A stretch of DNA of 64,000 nucleotides, from positions 5,414,756-5,478,755 of the forward strand of contig NC_088318.1 of NCBI RefSeq assembly GCF_910592395.1, given 5' to 3'. The number at the start of each line of letters is the position of its first letter. Positions within the stretch are counted from its first letter, which is position 1. The stretch comes from Lineus longissimus (taxonomy: Eukaryota; Nemertea; Pilidiophora; Heteronemertea; Lineidae). Below the pieces are notes generated by a model. That model saw only the letters and a program-made list of their open reading frames with translations. It had not been told where the DNA came from and did not search any database. Positions 36,862 to 49,635 of this stretch are shown here, in pieces. Made by a program: the position numbers and the translations under genes.

Positions 36862-39030
36862 CTAGTTTTCCTGGTGTCGAGGGGAGTTTTGCGAGCGTGG
36901 TCGCCCTTCCTCATTATTGCCCCGGTTACCAGAAGGGTGCGGTGATTGTGGCCTACTGCCGTCCATGCTTTGCATGTGAGGTTGCGGTGGTCCTCTTTGC
37001 CTATACTCGTCTTTCATGCTGTACATGCTGTACGAGCGCTGGTGTTCGGTACACTCATATTGCCTATGGCCATACCGCCCACACTTCCAACAAATGTCGT
37101 GCTGACCCATACGAGAACCGCGGTTTGGTGGTGCTTGCCCTTGTGTCCTTGAGACATAATTGTTATTATTTCCCCGTGGTTTATCATAGTGGTCTGAGCG
37201 AGAGTTTGGGTGCCAAACTTGCTGTTTCTGTATTACCGCTATTAACTCATCTTTAATAATGTCTCTCATACCACCAGCAGTCAGCGGCTCTATCTCCTTA
37301 CTATCGGCTGGAGCGACTGTGGCCTTATCTGTCTTATCAGTGCCTTGGCTCTTGGGGGCGTCAAATGAGACCTTCTTAGAGCGGGTCTGCCCTGGAGCAT
37401 GTGTGCCGACTTTGGTCTGCCTTACAATTGGCTGAGGCTCTTCGTCCTCTGACTCTTCACTTTCGGATACTACCACCATGTCATCCGAAGTCCTAGAATG
37501 ATACCCATACACCGGCCTAATTCTGTTTGCACGCGATTTCCTGAGCGCCTTAGACTCTCTGTAGTTGACTACATGAGTTACTGCCTCGTCAACTGTCACT
37601 GGGCATTTCAAGAATTCCACTTGATGTTGGCATTTACCATCCCATAGGCCGTCTAAAAATCGGCGGAGTATATCCGCTTCACGGACTTCAGTGTCCCTAC
37701 CAGGGTATGCCTTATCATAGTACTTCTTTAGATCAGCTGCACAGTAGGCTTCTGCCGATTCTTCCGGCTTTTGTACACGGTTTGTAAATTTCTTGCCGTA
37801 TGTGGTGCTTAACTCGATCCTTTTGAATCGACTACCCAACTCCCTTACTAACTTATGATAGTCCAGACGGGTACTTTCAGAAAGCTGGCCGAATACAAAT
37901 TCACCTGCGTCACCCTCTAGTCGAGGTATCAATTCATCTAATTTGACCTCATCTGACCAACTGCCACGTTTTGCTACCGCTGAGAATCGGTTGAACCAAA
38001 TCTCCCATGTCTCAGACCCTTTGCCTGTAAATGGCGACAATTTAGGGCGTTTACTCGCACCTACTCTTTCTTTAGCTACAGTATCTGTAGTAGCGGCTTG
38101 CGATATTGATCGAGGGGTTGACGTAACCAATTTGGGTGAGTCTTTCTGGTCACCAAGATGTGTGAGGTCGCTGTAGCTGCTCAGTTCTAACGGTTTAGCA
38201 CTCTTAGCATTTGTTGCTTCAATGACCTGTGCTTTGTGCTCTTTGTCATTGCTGGACTGTAATTCATAAAGTCCTTTGGTCAGAACCCCTGTAACTATGG
38301 CGCTTTCAGCACTAATTTTGTCATTGGTCTCACCCATAGATTGCTGTAAGTTAGCCGTGACCGATTCCCCTTGAGAATTGATAGCCCCCTCTATTTCATC
38401 ACAAAATCTGACAAGTGTTACTTTTTGATCGAGCCTAACATTGTCTAATGCGGGAAATATTTCTTTCACGTCTTGTGTTAACAAAGGCAAATGATCTTGC
38501 AGCAAATTGTGCATCACTGACACTTTTTCAATGTGTTCGCTCATCTTACCCATAACCTTATCACATATTTCATTTACTAACTGGTTACCCATAATCTTAT
38601 CACATATTTCATTCACCAACTGAGAGATGATTGCGGCTGTAATCGGTTGTGGATTATCCACATGATCATCTGGCAACTTTGGACTGGAACCGCCAGCTTT
38701 CGCCCCTAAATTTGGTACAGATTTTGTACGTTTTCCTTTTGTGGTGGTAAGAGTAGACTGTTCATCTGGATCTATTATAACTGTTTGACTCATATCTCCA
38801 GGCTCACTTTTGTCATTTTTATACTTGGGACCCAAAAATTCTACCTCCAGATCACTGGGTTCATCTTCAAACAAGGGTCTACTTGTACCTGGCATCTCGC
38901 CATCAGATACATCCACAATGTATGCCTCGTTTATCATGTCTTTGCTAGTCTTATTAGCACCACTGGTGGTCAGCCCAGCGTTTCTCTTAGCCTGTGCCTT
39001 CCCTTTACTTTTACCTCTGCCTTTAGCCAT
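36862..39030 (-). CDS. Gypsy Gag polyprotein with CCHC zinc knuckle
   Basis: 722 codons from ATG 39030 ('GTGGAAATGGC'), the first ATG after a possible acceptor 'tttcaattcag' (AG at 39064-39063). The N-terminus is basic and Lys/Gly-rich (MAKGRGKSKGKAQ). The middle has a capsid-like helical region ('GSETWEIWFNRFSAVAKRGSW', 'RLEGDAGEFVFGQLS', 'YCAADLKKYYDKAYPGRD', 'RRFLDGLWDGKCQHQVEF'). Near the C-terminus is one zinc knuckle, CWKCGRYGHRQYEC (C-x2-C-x4-H-x4-C). It forms the particle that packages element RNA. An internal short duplication ('QLVNEICDKIMG' / 'QLVNEICDKVMG') lies in the N-terminal third. The reading frame is intact. Confidence 0.9.
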   Translation of the reverse strand: MAKGRGKSKGKAQAKRNAGLTTSGANKTSKDMINEAYIVDVSDGEMPGTSRPLFEDEPSDLEVEFLGPKYKNDKSEPGDMSQTVIIDPDEQSTLTTTKGKRTKSVPNLGAKAGGSSPKLPDDHVDNPQPITAAIISQLVNEICDKIMGNQLVNEICDKVMGKMSEHIEKVSVMHNLLQDHLPLLTQDVKEIFPALDNVRLDQKVTLVRFCDEIEGAINSQGESVTANLQQSMGETNDKISAESAIVTGVLTKGLYELQSSNDKEHKAQVIEATNAKSAKPLELSSYSDLTHLGDQKDSPKLVTSTPRSISQAATTDTVAKERVGASKRPKLSPFTGKGSETWEIWFNRFSAVAKRGSWSDEVKLDELIPRLEGDAGEFVFGQLSESTRLDYHKLVRELGSRFKRIELSTTYGKKFTNRVQKPEESAEAYCAADLKKYYDKAYPGRDTEVREADILRRFLDGLWDGKCQHQVEFLKCPVTVDEAVTHVVNYRESKALRKSRANRIRPVYGYHSRTSDDMVVVSESEESEDEEPQPIVRQTKVGTHAPGQTRSKKVSFDAPKSQGTDKTDKATVAPADSKEIEPLTAGGMRDIIKDELIAVIQKQQVWHPNSRSDHYDKPRGNNNNYVSRTQGQAPPNRGSRMGQHDICWKCGRYGHRQYECTEHQRSYSMYSMKDEYRQRGPPQPHMQSMDGSRPQSPHPSGNRGNNEEGRPRSQNSPRHQEN

Positions 39031-39103
39031 TTCCACTTTGTGAAAGGGCAAGGTTCGAATCACTGAATTGAAATATCAGTATAATACCTGGTGAAATTCA
39101 ATT

Positions 39104-39119
39104 CCACAGCCGGTCACCA
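39104..39119 (-). other. Primer binding site of the Gypsy element
   Basis: One base after the 5' LTR the minus strand reads TGGTGACCGGCTGTGG. TGG at this place is the complement of tRNA ...CCA. The first eight bases would pair with a tRNA ending GGTCACCA, as tRNA-Trp does in some Gypsy lineages; I am not sure of the tRNA. Confidence 0.6.
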
Positions 39120-39908
39120 ATGTAACGGGAAAGCCGTTCTGAGCGGTCAAGGTGTCACTAGAGGCAGGGACAAAGGCACAATCAGGAAGACATTTCTGAA
39201 TTCCTCAGGCAGGGACTTTCAAAAGGGATCAGGGCCATGGAGAATTGGAGGATATGAGTCAGGAAGATGAAGATGCTACTCTACCACAAAGGACAGACAC
39301 TTATATGTGATTATAGATTTTAATATCAACACTTGACTTCAACTATTTACAACTATTTACAACTACACAAATACAGTGACACAACATGGAACTCTTTAAA
39401 CACGGCAATCAGCGCTTGGTCTGATTAAAACACTCCCCAAACAATCTCATATTTACAGTAACTGGTTGAGAGAAGGATATTGACTCATGTCAATATCTTC
39501 GCCTTCTATAAGACGGACCAAGAGTTCAATTAACTCGTCCAAAAACTCAACTAGATCTTCCAGTTCTATAAAAGTGCCAATGATGATGATATCATCTGGA
39601 TATATGTGCACACTTGGTGCATTCAGGGGAACCGAAGGTTCTTGCATCTTTAGAATTGATTGTTTACCTCCCCAGAAATACCAATAGATTAGATAGGATT
39701 GCTCAAATATAACCCTCCGGGTTTAGGAGCTGACTCAAGTCAATTTGGAGTTGGTACAACCAAAAAGATCAAGGCTACTGCCTTTGCTTTGTCTATAGAT
39801 TAATCAAAGTACATTCATCCTCATGGATAACCAGCGCTGCTATTAGCAAGCTACACAATGCATGAACATGTGCGTGAGGAATCTGACAGAATGTAAGACA
39901 GTACTAAC

Positions 39909-39920
39909 CTTACCTAAATG
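39909..39920 (-). promoter_or_regulatory. Likely splice donor in the Gypsy 5' LTR
   Basis: The minus strand reads 'catttag|gtaagg', with GT at 39913-39912, about 110 nt after the inferred transcription start. It is a good donor match (AG|GTAAG) and would pair with acceptors at 39063 (gag leader) or 32740 (accessory ORF). Confidence 0.5.
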
Positions 39921-40048
39921 ATAATTCTCAGTGTACTAGTAAGAGTTCTACTAGGAGAACCGCTAGTTGGCTAATTGGTCTAATTGATGTAATTGGTGTA
40001 ATTGGGCCTGGTGTGCAGGCAATCTCATTGTTTTGGGGCTTACATGAG

Positions 40049-40056
40049 CTTTTATA
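40049..40056 (-). promoter_or_regulatory. TATA box of the Gypsy 5' LTR
   Basis: The minus strand reads GGGGGGTATAAAAGCTC. TATAAAAG at 40056-40049 is a consensus TATA box, placing transcription start near 40025 and dividing the LTR into about 630 bp of U3 and 900 bp of R-U5. The same box is in the 3' LTR. Confidence 0.7.
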
Positions 40057-40667
40057 CCCCCCTACGAGGTCCTTCCACGGGCTACCCCGTCCCCAGATAA
40101 TTCACGATCCTTGAAAGATGCTCGAAGTTTTGAAAGATGCACCAACTTTAGGCACAATTTGTGACCACACTTCAAAATCCAGAGTATTGAAATCGACATC
40201 CCCAGATGCTATAAACATAGTTTTACCACATGAAACACTTTAAAACACTTTATGCTCAAAATATCCTGCTTTTGAACCACTTTAAAACTTACAACACGTG
40301 AAAACAAAGGTCCAGCTTCCAAACAAATTGATGAGAATGACGTCATCAAACATGGCGGACAAGTTTACAAAAGTCCGAAATTGCACCCATAAAAACACTT
40401 ATTACAAATACACAGTAACTTATAAACTTACCAGGAAGCTCTAGATTAATTGGTCCTAAGGAGACAAAGGTCTCTCCACACAGTTTTGTGTAAAATTGTC
40501 TTCAAACACGAAAATCTGCTCCGGTAAAAATCTTCTAGGTACACATACAATGCAAACCCGGAGAACGAGTACTGACGGCACAGCGGTTGTATGTACAATG
40601 CGGACTTAAACAGGTCCCAAGACGAAACGAAGGAGCTAAAGGTTAATTTTGTTACACAATAATTTGA

Positions 40668-41776
<1,109 letters not shown>

Positions 41777-42261
41777 GCATGTTAAGTAAAGGGTATGAAT
41801 AATTTTGGAAATGCCATTTTTTGTCAATAAATTGAAATAAAATACAAAAAACCATTGTATGAAAGAAATTACCCCTTGAGGTACTTGTTATCAACCTCTT
41901 TAACATGTGTATGCCACTTGAATATAAATAAATAAAGAAATAAAATGTACAGACACAAAAAACTCCAAAATTGTCAAGGGTATGAATAATTTTGGGCTTA
42001 ACTGTACATAGCTAAGTATACACAAATTTAGGTGTGGTGCCTAGATGTGTCCAAATGTAATTTCCAAGGGTGTATGTCACATTTCACAGGCCTTATATGT
42101 ACATTTCTGTGGTTTGGGGAAGGTTCTAGGTCGAGCGCCTCAATGACCACAATGATAAACTGTATTACGATTCAGATTTCATATTGGGTAATGCTTTTGT
42201 GATAGGCCTATACTAACTGGGCATGGGCCGGTATCCACTAGTTTAGAGCAGTATAGACGCA

Positions 42262-43265
42262 ATGGCTAAGTTGACAAGGCAACCAAACTTTACAGAGGCT
42301 GAAGTGCTGAGATTGACAGAAGAATATGAAAAGGAAATTGATTTGCTTGTTTCCAAATTCGGGCCGAACGTCACATCTCAGAAAAAGGGCCCAGGCATGG
42401 GTTCGAATCACAGAAGCAATGAACGAACGCAATCCATCGGTTGTGCGGACGAAATCGCAGTTGCTGAAGAAGTGGCAGAACATGTGCAGCAACATGAAAG
42501 ATGAATAACGGAAACATCGAAAGGAGAGTGCAAAAACAGGTTCGTTTGTTTATTTTTTCCTCAAATTTATCTTATAAACTTTTGACTCATTTTTCCAAAT
42601 ACATATCATGGGAATGAATGGCAACGTGACGTGATCTTATCAACCTCTTCCCTCTTTTAGGTGGTGGACCTCCGCCAGACCAACCGACTCAGTTGTCACA
42701 GAAGATAGCATCAATTATAGGCGAGAATGATCCTACGGTGTATGGAATTGATGGTGGCATGGATAGTTTAGTTCCAATTGCAAGTCCAAGTACAAGTCTT
42801 TCAACATGTTCAAGTGTTGGAGATATCCCTGATAAAGTCGTGGTAGCTAAGAAGTTCCCGAGGCAACCAAGTAAAGCAGCATCAACCTTCCCCATATACA
42901 AATCAGCGTACAGTGCAGCAGCATCATTACCGAGTCCCTGTCCTGCCATCGATGATGATAATCCGGAACCGCCGAAGAAAAAGAAGAAAAGTGAGGAATC
43001 AAGTGAACTGTTTGGATTGCAAAAGGAGTTGCTCTTACTGGAGAAAGAACGAGCTAATCTAGAGATAGAAAAGTTGAAAGTGGAGAAAGAAAAGCTGAAA
43101 ATGGAGAAAGAAAAGTTATCATTAGAGATCGAGCTTTTGAAAAGTCAGAAACTAACTGCAACCACTACTACATCAAATCCCAGTTTCACTTACAGGCCAC
43201 AGACGCCACCTTCTCGACCTGCTAACAATGATTATTTGTCTCATCAGCATTATCATAATCCGTGA
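42262..43265 (+). pseudogene. Harbinger ORF1 (Myb/SANT-like + coiled coil), H1b copy
   Basis: Exon 1 is 42262-42539, the intron has GT..AG borders ('aaaaacag|gttcg' and 'cctcttttag|gtggtgg'), and exon 2 is 42661-43265. Exon 1 encodes a Myb/SANT-like DNA-binding domain, but an extra G in 'aaaaagggccc' shifts the frame at residue ~42. A TAA also replaces TAC after 'AAAGATGAA'. Exon 2 (GGGPPPDQPTQ...) keeps an open frame with a Lys-rich 'PPKKKKKSEE' (nuclear-localisation-like) and a long EK/L heptad coiled coil ('KEKLKMEKEKLSLEIELLKS'). Confidence 0.8.
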
Positions 43266-43286
43266 ATGTGATTCTCTTGATAAAGT

Positions 43287-44481
<1,195 letters not shown>

Positions 44482-44550
44482 AAAGGTGAAATAAAATTGA
44501 TCAGGGAATACTATTTTCTCTGTGAAAAAAAACTTACTTCGTTTTCATGT

Positions 44551-45544
44551 TTAGGCGAAGTGTTGACTCACAAGTTGATTTCGGACCCCCGCTCCTGCAA
44601 ATCGGTCAGGCAAGGCTACAACATTTTCTTGATCAACATCTGGCTGTGGCTGACGTTCAATGGGCGGCTGTTCATCAAAATCGGGCAGTCCTCTGTCTGT
44701 CGCGATGTTATGGAGAACAGCACATACTGTGATGATTTCACATGCCTTTCTCGGTGTGTACCGCAACTGACAATGGAGGCAATGGAATCTCCTTTTTCAC
44801 TGCCCAATCCCCCTCTCAACTAAGCTTCGTGTGCGTTTATGTGCTCGGTTGTAGCGTTGCTCAGGCACGGTATTTGGGTTTAGGAAAGGGGTCATTAACC
44901 ATGACCGTACGTTTAGCCGCTGTCCCCCAAAAGAACCTCGTTACCTCTTCGCTCTTCCATCAGTTCGGCCAATCTACTCTCACGTAGGATCACAGAGTCA
45001 TGTGTACTCCCTGGCCTTTTCGCAACAATGTTGATGAACCTCGCCCTCGAATCCAGGACAACCTGCGTGCTGATCGAATAGTAGTGCTTCCTATTTATGT
45101 ACCGCCACTCGTGGTCAGATGGTCCCAGTATCCAAATGTGAGTCCCATCTACACATCCAACCACAGCTGGGAAATGGGCAATATCGTAAAATTCATTCAC
45201 AATATTTCCCATCTCTTGTTGTGATGGGAAGCAAATCACCCGGTCCATCAACGATAGCAGCGCCTCAGTGACCTGCCACAACAACCGGCACATTGTAGGC
45301 TGTGAGATTTGGACCGTATCTCTAGCAACCTGTTGAAACAAACCAGAAGCGAATAAACGCAAGGCTACAAGCAGCTTCAGTTCCACGATCGAACCATAGT
45401 ACCACGATCAAACCGATATCTTTGATAAAGTTCAAGATCATTGTAAGTATCCAATGGATGCAGTCTGTCCCGAAATACACGTTCCCGCCTCATAGCGCGT
45501 CGCCGATTTATGTCCATTTGCGCCAACTGCATTAACGCAGCCAT
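44551..45544 (-). pseudogene. PIF/Harbinger transposase, H1b copy, broken
   Basis: It begins with ATG at 45544-45542 and follows the unit 2 transposase, but an internal deletion near 45385-45400 removes about 25 codons ('DLANVIRENL...' region). A short indel after 'LLGDSG' (about 44913) shifts the frame. The first catalytic Asp block 'GCVDGTHIW' is intact. It keeps 'AKRPGSTHDSVILRE' where unit 2 has a stop. The C-terminus is open to 44551. Confidence 0.8.
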
Positions 45545-45723
45545 CTCGAAGTAGCTTCCTTTACAAAATGATTAAAATTTGTGTTCTAAGCCAACACACT
45601 TGGACTTATGACACTCTGATAGATGTCTTAGATTTAGGGGTGAATGTGAGTAGGATACTTTAGGTAAGTAGCTTGGAGAATTCCACTAAGGTATAGCACT
45701 TAACTTAGGTACATACTTATTCA

Positions 45724-46594
45724 CCATACTTTGACTCGGTGTATCATGAAATTCTTCCTTAGAATCCTGTTAAGACTATTTTTTAGAATTGGCCGGATGT
45801 AATGCTGAATGCTGTAAGGTTCTAAAGGATTTTTTGTCACTTTTTAGCATCTGGTCAGATTTAAAAGTCAGGTGTATACGTAGCAGTTGAAAAAGTTACA
45901 GAAGTGTTTATGATCGTAGCTAGACACTCAATGGGAATTCGTAAATAGACAACGTGGCACAACGTTATGTGTAATGTGGATTAGGAGTGTACAATGTGCA
46001 TAGAGTAGACGGGAAAAAAACTTGTCCCATAATGATAGAAGTCTTGTCCGTTTTTTAGGTGATGTCATATTCGTGAACTTAATATTTGGGGAGACTGGCC
46101 TCCTCAGCACATGGCGGTAACAAGTCTATGAGAGAAAACCCCGAAATCAAACCGGGTAGTCGGAGCTCGTCAGCCGGGAAAAAGGCAACCAGACTAGGAA
46201 ACGGAATCTCAAAACAATAAACCTGACTTCACGGATACAATACCCGTTACACACGACAACGACAGTTGGACTAGTTATTTTTCACGATCAGACAGTGGCG
46301 CAACTATCGCCAATAAATCGGGCATGTAGATGTTCAAAAGTCATAACCTTGGAGGACTGATGGCTGATTACAACTTGCTGTATGAGCCGCCGTGGGCATG
46401 AGGTCCCTGGTTCCAACTGTTAGCGGTGAGACTCAAGGAATGTCTTCGCTTTACTCCACGTGACCCATTAGGGCTAATTGAGCAGCTCACGTGAGGTCTC
46501 ATAAAAAGGTTTCAGGATAGGCCGGGGAATAAATTAATGGAAAATAGAAAAACATGTATAATGTTGCAAAAAAGAAATTACATGTACTTCTAAA
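45724..46594. other. Shared right flank of the Harbinger, unit 1 copy; no gene
   Basis: Colinear and highly similar to 59672-60537. No domain-bearing ORF. Confidence 0.6.
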
Positions 46595-48843
46595 TATTGG
46601 CTCACTGTCTATAGTGACCATTAAAGTTGCATGTGTTTTTTAACCTCATTTTGCGATAACCTCGTTTGTCCATAAGGGCTGACCGATTCGGATGGAATCG
46701 GCATCATTGGCTGTGTTTGGCATCATAGGTGTCTCGTGAAGTGATTTTGGAAAACAAACCATCGTATATATCTGTTTTTTTCGTTTTTCCATGTAATTTT
46801 GCCACGCCCCTTTTCCAGGGTGTTATTCATATTGATTTATTATGGTCATATGTACGTACATTCGTACAAGGGGACGAGCTTACTATGTTCCAACAAATCG
46901 AGTAGCCTACATTCGCAAAATGTTGATTTTTTGGAAGCGTGTGAGTAGTGCAAATCGGCCACAAACAATTTATTCCATTTGATTCCATTTGATTCCATCG
47001 ACAAATATTTAAAGAAAAGAACGAATATCGTGCCAGTTCGATAGTTTCAGGTTTGATTAGTAAGGTTTGATCCGGGGGTGTGATAATGATATGCTACATT
47101 AGCCGATAATTAACCTGGGATCGATGAAGTATTGCAGGTGTATGACTGTATGCAACTAAGCTTATGGTGAGCATTCGGAACGAAGTAATCACCGTAATTA
47201 CCGTCATCCATTGATGTTTACATCGTTCACTGCTTGCTTTCCGTACAAAATCAGTAGGTTTTCAGATGTCGAGGTGATGGAAATACTCATCGAAGTGTCA
47301 ATTAGTTGTCTGTGAATCGCTGGCAGCATTGGTATGACCTGGTTTGGGTGACACTGACTGACAGAGTTGCACTTGCAGCCTGATGCGGATGGCCGGTGAA
47401 TTCTGAAGTCAACGTATACGTATAGGCCGGACATCCTAAACAGCGTCCACCAGCGTCCACCAGCGTCCACCAGGCTTCAAAGTTATCAAAATTATATTTT
47501 CTTGACATAAATCAATAATATTATCAGTGCAGTGCCCTAAGCGCGCAGCGCCTTTAGGTTGGGGGGAAACCCCCCAAACCCCCTGGTTGGGACCCTGCTA
47601 TAGTTCCTTCCGACAATTTTTTGTTTTGATAGACAGTTTTCTCCGTGTATCGCATTAGCAGTAACTCAACTCCATCGTCATAATAGCCGGCAAAGAAATG
47701 GAAAATGTCCCCCCCCCGAAAGGTGTCCAGACTATCGTAGTCTGGGACTCTGGCAGATTCTAATGTAAAGTGCAAGCTCTATTGAACTCGCGCAACTGTC
47801 GCCATGGAGAGCCCCCCCCCCCCCCCCCCCAACCCCCGTCCTTCTGACATGTTTTAGCCAGTGCATTGGGGGAAGGCCCCTCAAACCCCCTATTGGCCTC
47901 TCAATAAGTCCTTCTGAGCTGCTTACCCTGGGGCGTTCGAGTGGAACCCCCAAATCTTCATGATGGTGCAGTCCTTTGACACGTTTAACCCAGAGCGAGG
48001 AAGAGGTACTCCTTTGGTGGTACCCTAACTGCAACCCTCAACCATGATTACCCTTCCTTTTCACTGGCATGATATTGGCAAGACTCCCAAGTGGTCGTAC
48101 TGGTGGCTTCCTTGAGACAATTGCTTGTGGTCGTATCTGGGCAACCAATTCAAGGGGTCAGGGATCTAGGGATCAGGTTTTTCCCCCACCAGCATATTGC
48201 CGAATGCATAAAAAATTGGTTGGAAAGGGTTTTTGCTGGCCAAGAGACTTGAAGACACTTGACTCTTGAGGAACACCAGACTGATGAACAAAGAACCTGA
48301 GGAACATAGAACCCTCTTCATACATGAGAGCATAAAAAGCCTGCTAGCGAATATTGATTATTCTTTAGAAAAAAACGGAAGATCTGCAAAACCAATGGTA
48401 CCCCATAAAAACATACATTCCTCCTTGAGGTGTCTTCGGATACCACCACGGCCCGTGTGGAATTCGTTCAAAAGGTTTATTGAAATCTCAAAATAAATTT
48501 TTTTTCTCGAAACGCCTGCCCGTCTTTTGCTTCATTATTTCGGGATTATATCCATTTTAAGCATCTTTTGGATATTATCACTAAAGTTTCAAAAATCAAA
48601 ACACATATGTCGGGGGGGGTAAACCCCCAGAAATTGAAGTTTGATTAAAAAACAGTGAGAATAATCGTGTGGTTCTCTCTCGGAGCTCAGAATAGTCGAG
48701 TTACTACTTTCGCGCGTTTATCTCTTCTGGCGGCCATTTTAAGTCAAATTTAAGCCATTTGAAACGAATCCATGGACTTGAGAAACATTGTTTACATTGG
48801 ATGACATCGTATGCACGTTAACCATAGTAGCGCTTCGCAGAAA

Positions 48844-48889
48844 AACCTATTTTAAGCGCGCATTTTCTGCTGCGCGCTTAAAATAGGTT
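48844..48889. other. Perfect 19-bp palindrome with 8-nt loop
   Basis: AACCTATTTTAAGCGCGCA (48844-48862) and its exact reverse complement (48871-48889) surround TTTTCTGC. It lacks a U-run typical of a terminator. It could be a recombination- or replication-prone hairpin, or the end of a foldback element. Confidence 0.85.
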
Positions 48890-49041
48890 ATTTAAAACAT
48901 ATTTTGCAAGTTTTATTGCAATATATTGAAAAATAAGTGAATTATCTGTGCTAGAACTAGGCCTAGAAGTAGAAGGCTGTAGGAAAAACCCGGAGGAAAG
49001 GCTGGCGGTATGTTTCTTCTGGATTAGGCCTACCCACAAGT

Positions 49042-49248
49042 ATGTCTGTGAATAATTTAACAATCTGTAATGAAAAAGGTGAATTCACTGATGACGGCTC
49101 ATCCAAGGCAACCAATTTGGCCCCAGGCTTTGGCCAGGCTTATTTGCCTTCTCTTCCCAACAGCGATGGATATGAAAACTCCCTGCACTCCTTCGTGTAC
49201 GTGGTGAAGTCTTTTCAATGTATTTCACTATTTTTAAACAAAGATTAG
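49042..49248 (+). CDS. Possible small exon/ORF, unknown
   Basis: 68 codons (MSVNNLTICNEKGEFTDDGS...). The amino-acid composition looks protein-like (mixed polar and aromatic, Pro/Gly/Asn-rich 'LAPGFGQAYLPSLPNSDGYE'), unlike most neighbouring frames. No domain, no clear donor (a weak 'g|gtgaag' at about 49203) and no signal peptide. It faces the exon at 49336-49635 on the other strand. It may be chance. Confidence 0.2.
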   Translation: MSVNNLTICNEKGEFTDDGSSKATNLAPGFGQAYLPSLPNSDGYENSLHSFVYVVKSFQCISLFLNKD

Positions 49249-49335
49249 ATTGCTTATGTAAACTCATTCTTATCATGTACATGTATTTTGCAATTAACGT
49301 AGCGAGAAGTCACCACTATAACAGATAAAACTTAC

Positions 49336-49635
49336 ATCAATACGCCTGCATATTTCACTGGTAGAGTAACCTGGCCCACTAGCACTGGCTCCACCATGTC
49401 CGCTTGCACTGGAACGACTACAACAATCGTTCGTGCCAACCAACAAAAAAATGTCCGAAAACGAAGACCATCTAATCCGCCGACATTTTTCTAACAAGCC
49501 GGCAGTTTCATAACCCTGGTATGCAAAAGTTATATGGCTCTTGAACGAACTCCCCAACGCCTCATTATCCACATACTTCAAAATTGATGCGGAAAAAATT
49601 GCAGTACGCTTCTCGTTCTCCGACACTCCCGCCAT
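49336..49635 (-). CDS. First coding exon of an unidentified gene
   Basis: ATG at 49635-49633 in 'CCAAAATGGCGGGAG', then exactly 100 codons to a consensus donor ATTGAT|GTAAGT (GT at 49335-49334). The start overlaps an AAnATGGCGG string, the YY1-type motif often found at start codons of broadly expressed genes, and the surroundings are CpG-rich. The protein (MAGVSENEKRTAIFSASILK...) has a Ser/Gly-rich stretch near residues 75-90 and no domain I recognise. Later exons would lie at lower coordinates; none was found with confidence. This exon is missing from unit 2. It could be a retained or transposed first exon of a host gene. Confidence 0.45.

Larger units (their letters stand above)
29599..40656 (-). 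mobile_element. Gypsy-type LTR retrotransposon, complete structure, 11.06 kb
   Basis: Transcription is on the minus strand. The 5' LTR is 40656-39121 and the 3' LTR is 31125-29599. LTR ends are TGTAAC...GTTACA. The 4-bp target duplication CAAT lies at 29595-29598 and 40657-40660, inside the Tc1 element. Order: PBS, gag with CCHC knuckle, protease, RT-RNase H, integrase, accessory zinc-finger ORF, purine tract. RT before integrase places it in Ty3/Gypsy. LTRs are nearly identical apart from a 30-bp and a 21-bp indel, so insertion is recent. Frame breaks in pol mean this copy is not autonomous. Confidence 0.93.
39121..40656 (-). repeat. Gypsy 5' LTR (1536 bp)
   Basis: Bounded by tgtaacggg (39121) and ttttgttaca (40656). 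It contains a TATA box, a likely splice donor and a 64-codon acidic open frame (39647-39453, minus) that is also kept in the 3' LTR. Differences from the 3' LTR are a few substitutions and two indels. Confidence 0.95.

Noticed and set aside
42411-42420. GTTCGAATC strings as tRNA B-boxes (also near 57551)
   Set aside because: They lie inside Harbinger ORF1 and have no cloverleaf around them.
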